Origin: an uncultured Ruminiclostridium sp. | GTDB lineage: Bacteria > Bacillota > Clostridia > Oscillospirales > Ruminococcaceae | NCBI GenBank assembly: GCA_947623915.1 | Contig: CANQIB010000004.1 | Coordinates: forward strand, 107,295 to 171,294 | Length of the DNA: 64,000 bases | Direction of reading: 5' to 3' | Part shown: positions 1 to 9,535 of the stretch, in pieces | Position numbering within the stretch: the stretch's first letter is position 1 | Layout of the letters: each line of letters starts with the position of its first letter | The notes under the pieces: model-generated | What the model saw: the letters and a program-made list of their open reading frames with translations, nothing else | Databases searched by the model: none | Told to the model about the DNA's origin: nothing | Position numbers and translations under genes: made by a program

Positions 1-1306
1 AGACCGCGTGACCCGCCTCGTGGAAAGCGGTGAGCCGCTTTTCGTTGTCGGATACCACCTTGGACTTCTTTTCGGGACCGGCGATGACCTTTATGGTCGC
101 CTCCTCTATATCCTCTTGTATGATAGCCTTGCGGTTCTTCCTTGCGGCAAGTATCGCGGCTTCATTCACAAGGTTGGCAAGATCCGCGCCGGTAAAGCCC
201 GCCGTGCTTTTTGCTATGGTGGACAGGCTTATATCCGGACCGAGCTTTTTGTTTTTGGTGTGGACCTTGAGTATCTCCTCGCGTCCCTTTACGTCGGGGT
301 AATTGACCACTATCTGACGGTCGAAACGTCCGGGTCTGAGCAACGCGGGGTCAAGTATATCTCTGCGGTTGGTGGCGGCTATAACTATAACGTTCTCGTT
401 ATCCGAAAAGCCGTCCATTTCCACCAGCAGCTGGTTCAATGTCTGCTCGCGTTCGTCGTGACCTCCGCCGAGTCCCGTACCTCTCTGGCGGCCTACCGCG
501 TCTATCTCGTCTATGAAAATGACCGACGGGGTGTGCTTTTTCGCCTGGTCGAACAGATCTCTTACTCTAGATGCGCCGACGCCGACGAACATTTCCACAA
601 AGTCCGAGCCGCTTATCGAAAAGAACGGCACGTTAGCCTCACCGGCTACCGCTTTTGCAAGCAGGGTCTTACCCGTACCGGGAGGGCCGAGCAGCAGCAC
701 GCCGCGCGGTATTTTAGCGCCAAGCTCCTGATATTTGCGGGGATCGCGCATAAAGTCCACTATCTCCGCCATTTCAGCCTTTTCCTCCTCCGCTCCCGCG
801 ACGTCCGCAAACGTCACCTTAGGACCGTTGGAGGGCTGGCTCTTTGTGTTCGCTTTGGAAAACTGCGTCATCTTTCCGCCGCCCGCTTGACGCATTATGA
901 CAAAGGTAAATCCTATCATCAGCGCTACCATGAGCAGATACGGCAAGAAGCTGAGCAGGAACGAGTTGTCTGAAACGGGATAAAAATCCTCTATCAGCGG
1001 ATCCTCGTTTTTCTCGTTGTAGTTCTTGCGGTATTCCAGCGTGTCCTGTAAAAACAGGCTGACGTTGGGAACGGTGTACCTGCGCGCTATCTGAGGTTCG
1101 TTTTTCAAAACATATGTCAGTTCTCCCGAACCCAGATCCAACGTATAGGACATGACGTTGAAATTATCAAACTCGGAGATCACCTCGGAATACCTCACGC
1201 GTTCGGTACGGCTGCCCGTCATTTGCAGCATGGTTACCATGCCTATGACCAGCAGCAGTATTATCGCAACATAGATAAAAGCGCCTTTGAATTTACTGTT
1301 TCGCAT
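1..1306 (-). CDS. ftsH: ATP-dependent zinc metalloprotease FtsH (C-terminus cut by window edge)
   Basis: Reverse-strand reading gives [22 protein letters not shown]... at the N-terminus, then an AAA module ([32 protein letters not shown]), ending at HEAGHAV at the window edge. Open to the edge, so absent from the ORF track. Confidence 0.95.
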   Translation of the reverse strand, partial: MRNSKFKGAFIYVAIILLLVIGMVTMLQMTGSRTERVRYSEVISEFDNFNVMSYTLDLGSGELTYVLKNEPQIARRYTVPNVSLFLQDTLEYRKNYNEKNEDPLIEDFYPVSDNSFLLSFLPYLLMVALMIGFTFVIMRQAGGGKMTQFSKANTKSQPSNGPKVTFADVAGAEEEKAEMAEIVDFMRDPRKYQELGAKIPRGVLLLGPPGTGKTLLAKAVAGEANVPFFSISGSDFVEMFVGVGASRVRDLFDQAKKHTPSVIFIDEIDAVGRQRGTGLGGGHDEREQTLNQLLVEMDGFSDNENVIVIAATNRRDILDPALLRPGRFDRQIVVNYPDVKGREEILKVHTKNKKLGPDISLSTIAKSTAGFTGADLANLVNEAAILAARKNRKAIIQEDIEEATIKVIAGPEKKSKVVSDNEKRLTAFHEAGHAV

Positions 1307-1357
1307 TATGACCCCTTTCCGGCTGCCGACGGCAGCTTGCGTTAGTGTGTATAAAAG

Positions 1358-1900
1358 TCAGTCTTTCGTTTTCCATATTTCTTCTTTGAGAGCGCCGATG
1401 TACGGGAGATTTCTGTATCTTTGCGCATGATCCAGCCCGTAACCCACCACAAAAACGTCGTCGGTCTCAAAACCCGTGTAGTCCGCTTTTATCTCGCGGC
1501 GTTTGGCGACCTTTTTGTCAAGCAGTACGCATATCTTCAGAGTTTTGGGCGCTCTGCGCTCCAACAGGTCGTAAACCGCGCCGAGCGTTACGCCCGTGTC
1601 CAAAATGTCCTCGACGATAATGACGTTCTTTCCCGCGATATCGGCGGAAATGTCCTTTATTATTTCCAACTCGCCGGGAACGGCGGAGTTTTTATAGGAG
1701 CTTACCGCCATGAAATCTATCTCGCAGGGCAGCTCTATCCGACGCAGTATATCGCTGAAAAATACCACGGAGCCTTTCAGTATAGAGATCAAAACTATCT
1801 CCTCACCGGCAAAGTCCCTGTTTATCTGCGCGGCTATCTGCGCCGTCCGTTCGGCTATAAGCTCGCTGTCAAAAATAATTCGGTCTATATCCCGTTCCAT
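1358..1900 (-). CDS. hpt: hypoxanthine phosphoribosyltransferase
   Basis: ISILKGSVVFFSDILRRI, IIVEDILDTGVTL PRPP-binding motif; start at MERDIDRI preferred (GGAGA upstream), ORF track extends to 1975. Confidence 0.92.
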   Translation of the reverse strand: MERDIDRIIFDSELIAERTAQIAAQINRDFAGEEIVLISILKGSVVFFSDILRRIELPCEIDFMAVSSYKNSAVPGELEIIKDISADIAGKNVIIVEDILDTGVTLGAVYDLLERRAPKTLKICVLLDKKVAKRREIKADYTGFETDDVFVVGYGLDHAQRYRNLPYIGALKEEIWKTKD

Positions 1901-2093
1901 TTCGTTCTCCGTCTGCCGTTTTAAAACTGCGGCGTTTTTTTCGGCGGTACAATAATAATAATTCGCATTTATCAATTAAATATGAATAAACTTTTGCCGA
2001 ATAACAGTATATCATAAAAAGCCGTAAAAAGCAATTAAAAAAATTCAAAAAATCGTATTTTTATCATTTCGATTTGTGTTTATCACAATACCG

Positions 2094-3053
2094 TCATATA
2101 CGGCGGAATTTTTGGCGGTCGGTTTCCACAAAAAGTTTTTTTCGCCGTATTCGCACAAATTTGTACTGCTGGGGGTTGGTGCCGCCCTGTCCGGCGCGTA
2201 TTATCGCAGTTACGTCGGTTATCGCGCGGGCGTTTACCTTTATCCCGTTTTCCCGCAATATCATCGCCGTTACCCGCCGCAGCACGCTTTCCTCCAGCGC
2301 CGCCAGCTTTTTAACGTCGTATCCTCCGCTTACCGCGCAGCTTTTTTTTGCGGCGGCAGCCGCGTTTTCTATATATTTGTCGTCGTATGAAACGCTTTCG
2401 CAAAGCCGCGCCACCGCCGTTTCAAACGAGGGGTTTATGCTTTTAAGCTCAGGTATCACCCGATGGCGTATGCGGTTTCTGACATAATCGTCCGAGTCGT
2501 TGGTGCTGTCATGCACATATCCGTTCCCGAAACTGCGGCACAGCTCTTCCGTATCCTCCCGCGTGCAGCTTAGCAGCGGACGTATCAAGCCCTCCCGTAC
2601 CGCGGGTATGCCGCATATGCCGGTAAGGGCGGTACCGCGCAGAATGTTTATCAGCACGGTCTCCGCATTGTCCGAGGCGGTATGAGCGGTAGCCGTCACC
2701 GCGCCGTACAGGAGGTTTAGCTCTAAGAAAAACCCGTATCTTATCCTCCTCGCACATTCCTCCGTGCTTTCGTGACGCCGCGTCAGCTTGGGTATTTCGG
2801 CGCGGCGGACATACAGCGGTATATCCAGTCTTCTGCAAAGCATACGCACGAACCGTTCGTCCCCGTCGCTTTCCTCCGCCCGCAGGCAATGATTGACATG
2901 ACACGCTCTGAGTGAAAAGCCGTATTTTTCCTTTATCGCGTTCAGCGTAAGCAAAAGCGCAACGCTGTCCGCGCCGCCGCTTACCGCGGCGATAACGCAA
3001 TCAACTTTGCTCAGCGCGGCGCGTATCTCGGCGTTAAGCTCTGGGATCCGCAT
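2094..3053 (-). CDS. tilS: tRNA(Ile)-lysidine synthase
   Basis: SGGADSVALL PP-loop motif; position next to hpt-ftsH is conserved in Firmicutes. Confidence 0.92.
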   Translation of the reverse strand: MRIPELNAEIRAALSKVDCVIAAVSGGADSVALLLTLNAIKEKYGFSLRACHVNHCLRAEESDGDERFVRMLCRRLDIPLYVRRAEIPKLTRRHESTEECARRIRYGFFLELNLLYGAVTATAHTASDNAETVLINILRGTALTGICGIPAVREGLIRPLLSCTREDTEELCRSFGNGYVHDSTNDSDDYVRNRIRHRVIPELKSINPSFETAVARLCESVSYDDKYIENAAAAAKKSCAVSGGYDVKKLAALEESVLRRVTAMILRENGIKVNARAITDVTAIIRAGQGGTNPQQYKFVRIRRKKLFVETDRQKFRRI

Positions 3054-4395
3054 GAATATACTCCACGTCGGTGAACCTTGTGTATTCTCCGTCCCAAAGC
3101 AGCTTTATCGTGCCGGGAGAGCCGTGACGGTTCTTGGCTATTATGCACTCGCAGGCGCGCTTGTTTTCCTTGCTGTCGTCGTAATAATTGTCGCGGTACA
3201 AAAACAGCACCACGTCCGCGTCCTGCTCGATGGTACCCGAATCTCTCAGGTCGGAAAGCATAGGCTTTTTGCTTTCCTTATTTTTCTCGGCGGAACGCGA
3301 GAACTGTGACAGGGTTATCACCGGCACGTTCAGCTCTTTTGCCATTATTTTGAGGTTTCGGGTCATTTCCGCAACCTCGTTCACACGGTTGAGATCCCGC
3401 CTGCCGGAGGATAAAAGCTGCAAATGGTCTATCACCACCATGCCGAGATTATCTATCCGCCTCAGCTTTGCCTTTATTTCGTTTACCGTAATGGCGGCGG
3501 TGTCGTCTATATATATGTTCATGCCGGACAGTACCTGAGCGGCGTCGGCAAGATTTCGCCATTGTTCACGCGAAAAACGCCCTTTTTGTATCGCATCGTT
3601 CGGTATCATGCCCTCGCTTGAGATCATTCTGGTGACAAGCTGTTCCTTGGGCATTTCCAGATTGAATACGCATATCGCCTTGTCAGGACGGGTCTTCGCG
3701 GCGTTCGCCACCATGTTCATGGCAAACGCGGTCTTGCCCATTCCGGGACGTCCCGCTATAACTATCCAGTTGGAATTTCCCAGTCCGTAAATGTATTTAT
3801 CCAGTGACGGGAAGCCGCTTTTCATGCCGCGATCCGCCTGCTTGTCGGGATTTGACGCCATCTCCGAGATCTCGTTGAGTACGTCCACGACGATACCCTT
3901 TATCTTGGTGAGTCCGCCGGAACGCCCTTCCGAGCGTATGTCGTATATCTCCTTTTCGGCAAGCTCCAACAGCCTTTCGGAGCTGCCCTGTCCGTCGCCG
4001 GTAAGATTCAGTATATCCCTCGCCGCGCCGATAAGACGGCGGCGCACGTTTTTCTCTTTAAGTATCTCGATATAGCTGTCTATGCTGGAAAGGCTGGGTA
4101 CGGACTCCATCAGCTTCACCAGATAGCCCTTGCCCTCCTCCGAGGAATCGAATATCTTCTCGCTAAGACAGCTTTCCAGCACGGTTATAATGTCGATAAT
4201 GTCGCCTGCGGCAAACATCTCGGACATTACCGAAAAAATATCCGAATGAAGTTTGACATAAAAATGCTCCGCATGAAGCTCGGACGACACCTTGGGCATA
4301 TTGTTCGGCGCGTCGACCAGCACGGCTCCGAGTACGGACTGCTCCGCCTCAAGGCTGTACGGCATATTCATGTCGGTATAGTTTATATCAGCCAC
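3034..4395 (-). CDS. dnaB: replicative DNA helicase DnaB
   Basis: MPYSLEAEQSVLGAVL N-terminus, GRPGMGKTAFAMN Walker A, VVIDHLQLL; upstream of tilS with 20-nt overlap. Confidence 0.96.
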   Translation of the reverse strand: MADINYTDMNMPYSLEAEQSVLGAVLVDAPNNMPKVSSELHAEHFYVKLHSDIFSVMSEMFAAGDIIDIITVLESCLSEKIFDSSEEGKGYLVKLMESVPSLSSIDSYIEILKEKNVRRRLIGAARDILNLTGDGQGSSERLLELAEKEIYDIRSEGRSGGLTKIKGIVVDVLNEISEMASNPDKQADRGMKSGFPSLDKYIYGLGNSNWIVIAGRPGMGKTAFAMNMVANAAKTRPDKAICVFNLEMPKEQLVTRMISSEGMIPNDAIQKGRFSREQWRNLADAAQVLSGMNIYIDDTAAITVNEIKAKLRRIDNLGMVVIDHLQLLSSGRRDLNRVNEVAEMTRNLKIMAKELNVPVITLSQFSRSAEKNKESKKPMLSDLRDSGTIEQDADVVLFLYRDNYYDDSKENKRACECIIAKNRHGSPGTIKLLWDGEYTRFTDVEYIHADPRA

Positions 4396-4452
4396 AGCAA
4401 CGACCCTCTTTCCAACGCTTTTCCGCCGTATGAAAACCTCGGCGGCTTTTGG

Positions 4453-4908
4453 TTATCCTTCCCGTACAGAAACGGTGAATTTTGCCGTAACGCCGCTGAA
4501 CAGCCGCGCCTCGACTTCGTAATCCCCGTAGTTTTTGATATCGGTCTTGGCGGTTATCTTTCTCTTGTCTACCTCAAAGCCGAAATCCTTTTTAAGCTGC
4601 GCGCTTATATCCTTGCCCGTGACCGAGCCGAACAGCTTTCCGCCCTGACCCGCTTTGGCGGTTATCACGACGATCTTGCCGTCGATGGCGGCTTTTATCT
4701 TTTTCGCGTTCGCTTCCTCCACGTCCAGCTTGTGCTGTGCGGAGGCTTTCTGCCCCTCAAGATGGTTGAGCGCCTCGTTGGTGGCCTCTACCGCCAGCTT
4801 TTTCCTGATAAGGAAGTTTCTGGCATAGCTGTCCTTTACTTCCTTTATCTCTCCCTTTTTGCCTGTTCCGGCAATATCCTGCAAAAGGATAATCTTCATT
4901 ATCATCAT
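4453..4908 (-). CDS. rplI: 50S ribosomal protein L9
   Basis: [31 protein letters not shown] signature; likely start MKIILL a few codons inside the ORF. Confidence 0.96.
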   Translation of the reverse strand: MMIMKIILLQDIAGTGKKGEIKEVKDSYARNFLIRKKLAVEATNEALNHLEGQKASAQHKLDVEEANAKKIKAAIDGKIVVITAKAGQGGKLFGSVTGKDISAQLKKDFGFEVDKRKITAKTDIKNYGDYEVEARLFSGVTAKFTVSVREG

Positions 4909-4919
4909 TCCTTTCGGCT

Positions 4920-6911
4920 TTATTGATTTTCGTTCTTTGAATTATTTGCACGGTAGCTGTCTATCGCCTGATACAGCGCCTGTTTTGCCTGATCGACGGA
5001 GCAGTTTTTGAGCTGAACGCCCGCCATCGTCTGATGTCCGCCGCCTCCCAGCGCCTCCATGACAAGCTGAACGTTCATTCCGCCCATGCTCCGCGCGCTT
5101 ATGGAGACCTCGTCGTTCATCGTTCGGTACAGAACGAAAGACGCTTCCACGCTGCTTATCGTCAGCAGCTCGTCCGCCGCCTGCGGCGCGACTATCCTTA
5201 AGTCGTCCGCGTAAAAATCGCAGGGCGCTATCGCGCATTGGCGGTATATCTCCGCATTCGCCACTATCTGAGTTTTCCGCTTGTAGCTGTCTATCGAGCC
5301 GGAGAACAGCTTTTTGACCGCAACGGTATCCGCGCCCATCTTTCTGAGCACCGCAGCCGCCTCAAAGGTCCTTACGCCGGTCCTCATGACAAAACTCTTG
5401 GTGTCCAGCATTATGCCCGCCATAAGACATTCCGCCTGATAGGCTTTAAGCCTGCCCGCCTCACCGAAGTATTGCAGCAGCTCCGTGACCATTTCCGACG
5501 CGGAAGAGGCATACGGATCGTGGTGGAATATTGCGGCGTTCTCGATACAGTTCACCATTCTTCTGTGGTGGTCTATCACCACCGTTTTTTTCGCCTTTTC
5601 GTACAGCTCCGCGCTTTCTATTATCTTGGGATTGTGCGTGTCGGTTATTATCAGCAGGGTATCGTCGGTGATGTTCTCGACGGCGGTCTGCGGCGGTATT
5701 ACCACAGGATCGCCGGTCTGCTCCGCGGAGGGGAAAAGGTCGATAAGCTCCTTTGCGAGCGAGGTCTCGCGGTCGCATACGGTATGCGCGTCCTTGCCGA
5801 GATTTCGCAGCGCGCAGGTAAGCCCTATGCAAGAGCCCACGCTGTCAAGGTCGCTGAACTTATGTCCCATTATGTATATCTTGTCCGAGCCGTCCGCAAG
5901 CTCTAGCAGCGAATGTGCGATTATCCTCGTTCTGACCTTAGCCTGGCGCTCTATGCCCTTGGATACTCCGCCGTAAAATTCAAATCCCGATTCGGTCTTT
6001 ATCGCCGCCTGATCTCCGCCGCGCCCCAGCGCCATCTCCAGCGCCTGCTGCGCTATCTTTTCGCTTTCCGACAGCGTTTTTCCCGTGCGTCCGATACCGA
6101 TGGAGAGCGTGACGTTGAAACGGTCGCTGACGAATATCTCACGCGCCTTGTCGAGTATCTCCATCTTGCCCTCTATCATCTTGGCAAGGTGGCGTTCCTC
6201 TATCACCGCGATAAATCTGTCGGAGGCGTTTTTGCGCAGTATTCCCGTAGTGCCCGCTATAAAATCCTCCAGCAGCTTGTCTATCTGTACCGAAACGTGC
6301 GCCTTTTCGCTTTCGGGACAGCCGCTGATAAGCTCCTCGTAGCCGTCTACCATGATGAGCATGACCACCGGCTGCGACAGCTTTTTCTCGTTTCTTATCG
6401 CGGTAAATTCGGTTATGTTGCGGAAAAACAGCAGCGTAAGCTCGGATTCGTCGTCCTTGTCGGGAACGCGGGCATACACTCTGAAAACCTTGTCGTTGTA
6501 TTTTATCACCTTGCCGTCGCGCTCGAAAAACGCTTTCGGCTTTATCTCGGTGACTTCCGAGAGGGAAGTGCCGTATTCGCAGACTTCGGGAAATTCCTCC
6601 TCGAACAGGCTGTTGCACCATACTATACGGTCAAGACTGTCCGTTACCACAGCGGCGATAGGAAAGCTGTAAATGCTCATGCGCTGCTTATGCTCCAGCT
6701 CGTCGTTTATTCTCGCGTGGTACTGGACCGTCCTGCGCGTGACCTGTATCAGCTTGCCTATGACGAACCCCGTTATAAGCACCACAAACGGCAAGGATAT
6801 CCAAAATATCCTTGTGTCGTGGGTGTATACATACAGCTCCAAAAGAGCCGTCACCGCCACCATTGCGGCAACGGATATCACAAGTCCGCCGTCACGGTAA
6901 AAATTTTTCAT
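4920..6911 (-). CDS. gdpP: GdpP-type c-di-AMP phosphodiesterase (TM-PAS-degenerate GGDEF-DHH/DHHA1)
   Basis: Two N-terminal TM segments, degenerate GGDEF ([12 protein letters not shown]), DHH motifs [20 protein letters not shown]-terminal [10 protein letters not shown]. Confidence 0.93.
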   Translation of the reverse strand: MKNFYRDGGLVISVAAMVAVTALLELYVYTHDTRIFWISLPFVVLITGFVIGKLIQVTRRTVQYHARINDELEHKQRMSIYSFPIAAVVTDSLDRIVWCNSLFEEEFPEVCEYGTSLSEVTEIKPKAFFERDGKVIKYNDKVFRVYARVPDKDDESELTLLFFRNITEFTAIRNEKKLSQPVVMLIMVDGYEELISGCPESEKAHVSVQIDKLLEDFIAGTTGILRKNASDRFIAVIEERHLAKMIEGKMEILDKAREIFVSDRFNVTLSIGIGRTGKTLSESEKIAQQALEMALGRGGDQAAIKTESGFEFYGGVSKGIERQAKVRTRIIAHSLLELADGSDKIYIMGHKFSDLDSVGSCIGLTCALRNLGKDAHTVCDRETSLAKELIDLFPSAEQTGDPVVIPPQTAVENITDDTLLIITDTHNPKIIESAELYEKAKKTVVIDHHRRMVNCIENAAIFHHDPYASSASEMVTELLQYFGEAGRLKAYQAECLMAGIMLDTKSFVMRTGVRTFEAAAVLRKMGADTVAVKKLFSGSIDSYKRKTQIVANAEIYRQCAIAPCDFYADDLRIVAPQAADELLTISSVEASFVLYRTMNDEVSISARSMGGMNVQLVMEALGGGGHQTMAGVQLKNCSVDQAKQALYQAIDSYRANNSKNENQ

Positions 6912-6942
6912 TCGGACACCCCCTCACGATAAGCCGTCCGCG

Positions 6943-9009
6943 TTATACTTCCATTATCACGGGAAGTATCATGGGGCTTCTCTTGGTCTTTTGATAAATA
7001 TAATTCCCCAGCTCGTCTTTAATGCTGGATTTTATATTGCCCCATTCCCTTATATTGCGCTCCGAACATTCGGTAAGCGTCTTTTTGACCAACTGTTTAG
7101 CTTCTTCTATAAGCTCCTCGGATTCACGCACATATACAAAGCCGCGCGATACTATATCCGGACCGGCTATCACTTCGCCGGTGGCGCGGTTGATGGTGGT
7201 AACTACCGCGATAAGCCCGTCCTCCGCGAGGTGCTTTCTGTCGCGCAGCACCACCGAGCCGACGTCGCCTACTCCCAGACCGTCCACCAGTACTCGTCCC
7301 GCCTGCACCTGAGTGGTGATGTTCATGTCCACTCCGTCGGTCTCCACGACCTGCCCTAGATTGAGCAGGAAGATATTTTCTTCGGGTATGCCCATTTTTA
7401 TCGCAAGACCCTGATGTTTTTTCATATGCTTGTATTCGCCGTGTATCGGAATGAAAAATTTCGGCTTGGTAAGCGCAAGCATCATTTTAAGCTCGTCTTG
7501 GCAGGCGTGACCCGAAACGTGTACCTCGTACATCGCCTCGTATACTACCTCCGCGCCTGCTTTCATCAGCTCGTTCACCAGCTTGCCGACAAACTTTTCG
7601 TTGCCGGGTATCGGCGTGGCTGAAATGATGATAAGGTCCTTTGGCGTTATGGATACCTGCTTATGGTCGCCGGACGACATTCTGGACAGAGCGGATAACG
7701 GCTCACCCTGACTTCCCGTGGTGATTATCACCATTTTTTCGGGAGGATATTTGTTTACATCCTCTATATCCACCAGCATACCGTCCGGCACTTTGATATA
7801 ATTAAGCTCTATCGCGGTCGCAAGCACGTTAAGCATACTCCTGCCGGATACCGCGACCTTTCTGTCCCATACCGCCGCGCAGTTGATTATCTGCTGTACG
7901 CGGTGTATATTGCTGGAAAAGGTAGCGACTATTATACGCTTTCCCTCCGCGCCCGCAAAAAGACTGCGGAAGCTCTCGCCCACCTTTCTTTCGGTGGCGG
8001 TGTAGCCGGGACGCTCCGCGTTGGTGCTTTCGGAAAGCAGCGCCAGCACGCCCTTGTTGCCAAGCTCTCCAAAGCGCGCAAGGTCAATGATACCGCCCTC
8101 TATCGGGGTGTAATCTACCTTGAAATCTCCCGTATGCACGATTATGCCCGCCGGCGTATGGACAGCCAGCGCACAGGCGTCGGGTATTGAGTGGTTCACC
8201 CTTATAAATTCCACCGACATACAGCCCATTTTCACGAATTGACGCGGAGTCACCACGTTAAGGCTGCATTGCTCCAGTATGCCGTGTTCCTTGAGCTTGC
8301 CCTCCACAAGTCCCAAGGTAAGACGCGTACCGTATACCGGCACGTTTATCTTTTTCAGAAGATAGGGGAGCGCTCCTATATGATCCTCGTGACCGTGGGT
8401 GAGGATTATGCCTCTGAAACGGTCGCGGTTCTTTTCAAGATAAGTGAAATCGGGTATCACCAGATCTACGCCCAGCATATCCTCGTCCGGAAACGCAAGT
8501 CCGCAGTCGATGATGAACATATCGTTTGAACATTCGTAAACGTACAGGTTCTTGCCTATCTCTCCTAGACCGCCCAGCGCGAACACCCTGACGGGAGTTT
8601 TTTTCGGCTGCGGTCTTGACAAAGCTCCCGCGCGTACCGCGTCGGGGCTTTCCGCAAGATTTTCATGCGCTCTTTCCAAAGCGCGCTCCAAAGATATTTC
8701 CCTCGCGGGCTTTTCGTTCTTTTTCTGAGAGTCGCGCAATACCGGCTTTTTTTCCGGCTGTACGGTGTTGTTTGCGTATCTGTCGCGCAGCACCGGCTTT
8801 TTTGCTTCGGGTTCGGGGACGGAAAGGCGAAAGCTCTTTATCTCAGGACTTTTTCCGCCCTTGCTGTCGCTCAGCTTAAACTCCTTGGCAAAGGGATTTT
8901 TCTTTTTCCGATTTCTCAGGGGCTTGCTGCGGACAGGCTCTTTGTTTAACTTCTCCGCCTCCGAAAGAAGATTTTTTGAATCGATCATACTCATCTGATC
9001 ACCTTTCAT
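6943..9009 (-). CDS. rnj: ribonuclease J with long basic N-terminal extension
   Basis: VFALGGLGEIGKN, LTHGHEDHIGALPYLL metallo-beta-lactamase/beta-CASP motifs; about 140 aa low-complexity N-terminus. Confidence 0.93.
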   Translation of the reverse strand: MKGDQMSMIDSKNLLSEAEKLNKEPVRSKPLRNRKKKNPFAKEFKLSDSKGGKSPEIKSFRLSVPEPEAKKPVLRDRYANNTVQPEKKPVLRDSQKKNEKPAREISLERALERAHENLAESPDAVRAGALSRPQPKKTPVRVFALGGLGEIGKNLYVYECSNDMFIIDCGLAFPDEDMLGVDLVIPDFTYLEKNRDRFRGIILTHGHEDHIGALPYLLKKINVPVYGTRLTLGLVEGKLKEHGILEQCSLNVVTPRQFVKMGCMSVEFIRVNHSIPDACALAVHTPAGIIVHTGDFKVDYTPIEGGIIDLARFGELGNKGVLALLSESTNAERPGYTATERKVGESFRSLFAGAEGKRIIVATFSSNIHRVQQIINCAAVWDRKVAVSGRSMLNVLATAIELNYIKVPDGMLVDIEDVNKYPPEKMVIITTGSQGEPLSALSRMSSGDHKQVSITPKDLIIISATPIPGNEKFVGKLVNELMKAGAEVVYEAMYEVHVSGHACQDELKMMLALTKPKFFIPIHGEYKHMKKHQGLAIKMGIPEENIFLLNLGQVVETDGVDMNITTQVQAGRVLVDGLGVGDVGSVVLRDRKHLAEDGLIAVVTTINRATGEVIAGPDIVSRGFVYVRESEELIEEAKQLVKKTLTECSERNIREWGNIKSSIKDELGNYIYQKTKRSPMILPVIMEV

Positions 9010-9020
9010 TCATAGCGGAA

Positions 9021-9230
9021 AACGCGGCGGGGATACAAAGCTGAGGATCCCGCCGCGTTGCGGCAGGAGTGTGATGTATAGCAGCCGAGCTGCGACCGTT
9101 CGCTTAAAGCGGGTCGCCTGTCGGCAGCCGCCGTAAAAAATGGGAAGATACCCGCTCGGCACGGTTTTGCCGAGCGGACCGCACAAATATCACCGTGCGG
9201 GTGTATGCCGTTATGTTGTCAAATATGTCC
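9021..9230 (-). promoter_or_regulatory. structured 5' leader of rnj (several hairpins, the last attenuator-like)
   Basis: Reverse strand has CCGCTCGGCA..TGCCGAGCGG, GCGACCCGCTTTAAGCGAACGGTCGC and AACGCGGCGGGAT..ATCCCCGCCGCGTT followed by TTTT just before the start codon region. Confidence 0.45.
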
Positions 9231-9535
9231 CGAAAAAAATACTGCCGCGTTTTCCTGCATTATTTTGTTTTATTTAATTTAATAAATCCGTAAGTAAATA
9301 TGACAAAGCGGCCGTTTGCCGCCGAGTGTACAGCGTAAGAGCGGGTCGGGCGGCGCCGTAAAGCTGCCCGCCGCTTTGGCGTTTTTGTTCGCCCGTTGTT
9401 GTTTTACCGACCGTGCCCCCGCCGTCATGCGGCGGGGGTATGCCATAAATATTATTGTATATCAAAACGCCAAAAAAGTCAAGATAAATTATTTAATATT
9501 CCTCGGTGGTGAGGAAAAATGTCGGCTGTGTCGGT

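Noticed and set aside
8-973. 321-aa + strand ORF at the window start
   Set aside because: Antisense to ftsH, which is evident on the reverse strand with Walker and HEAGH motifs.
5913-6932. 339-aa + strand ORF opposite gdpP
   Set aside because: Antisense to a conserved DHH phosphodiesterase; no supporting motif or RBS.
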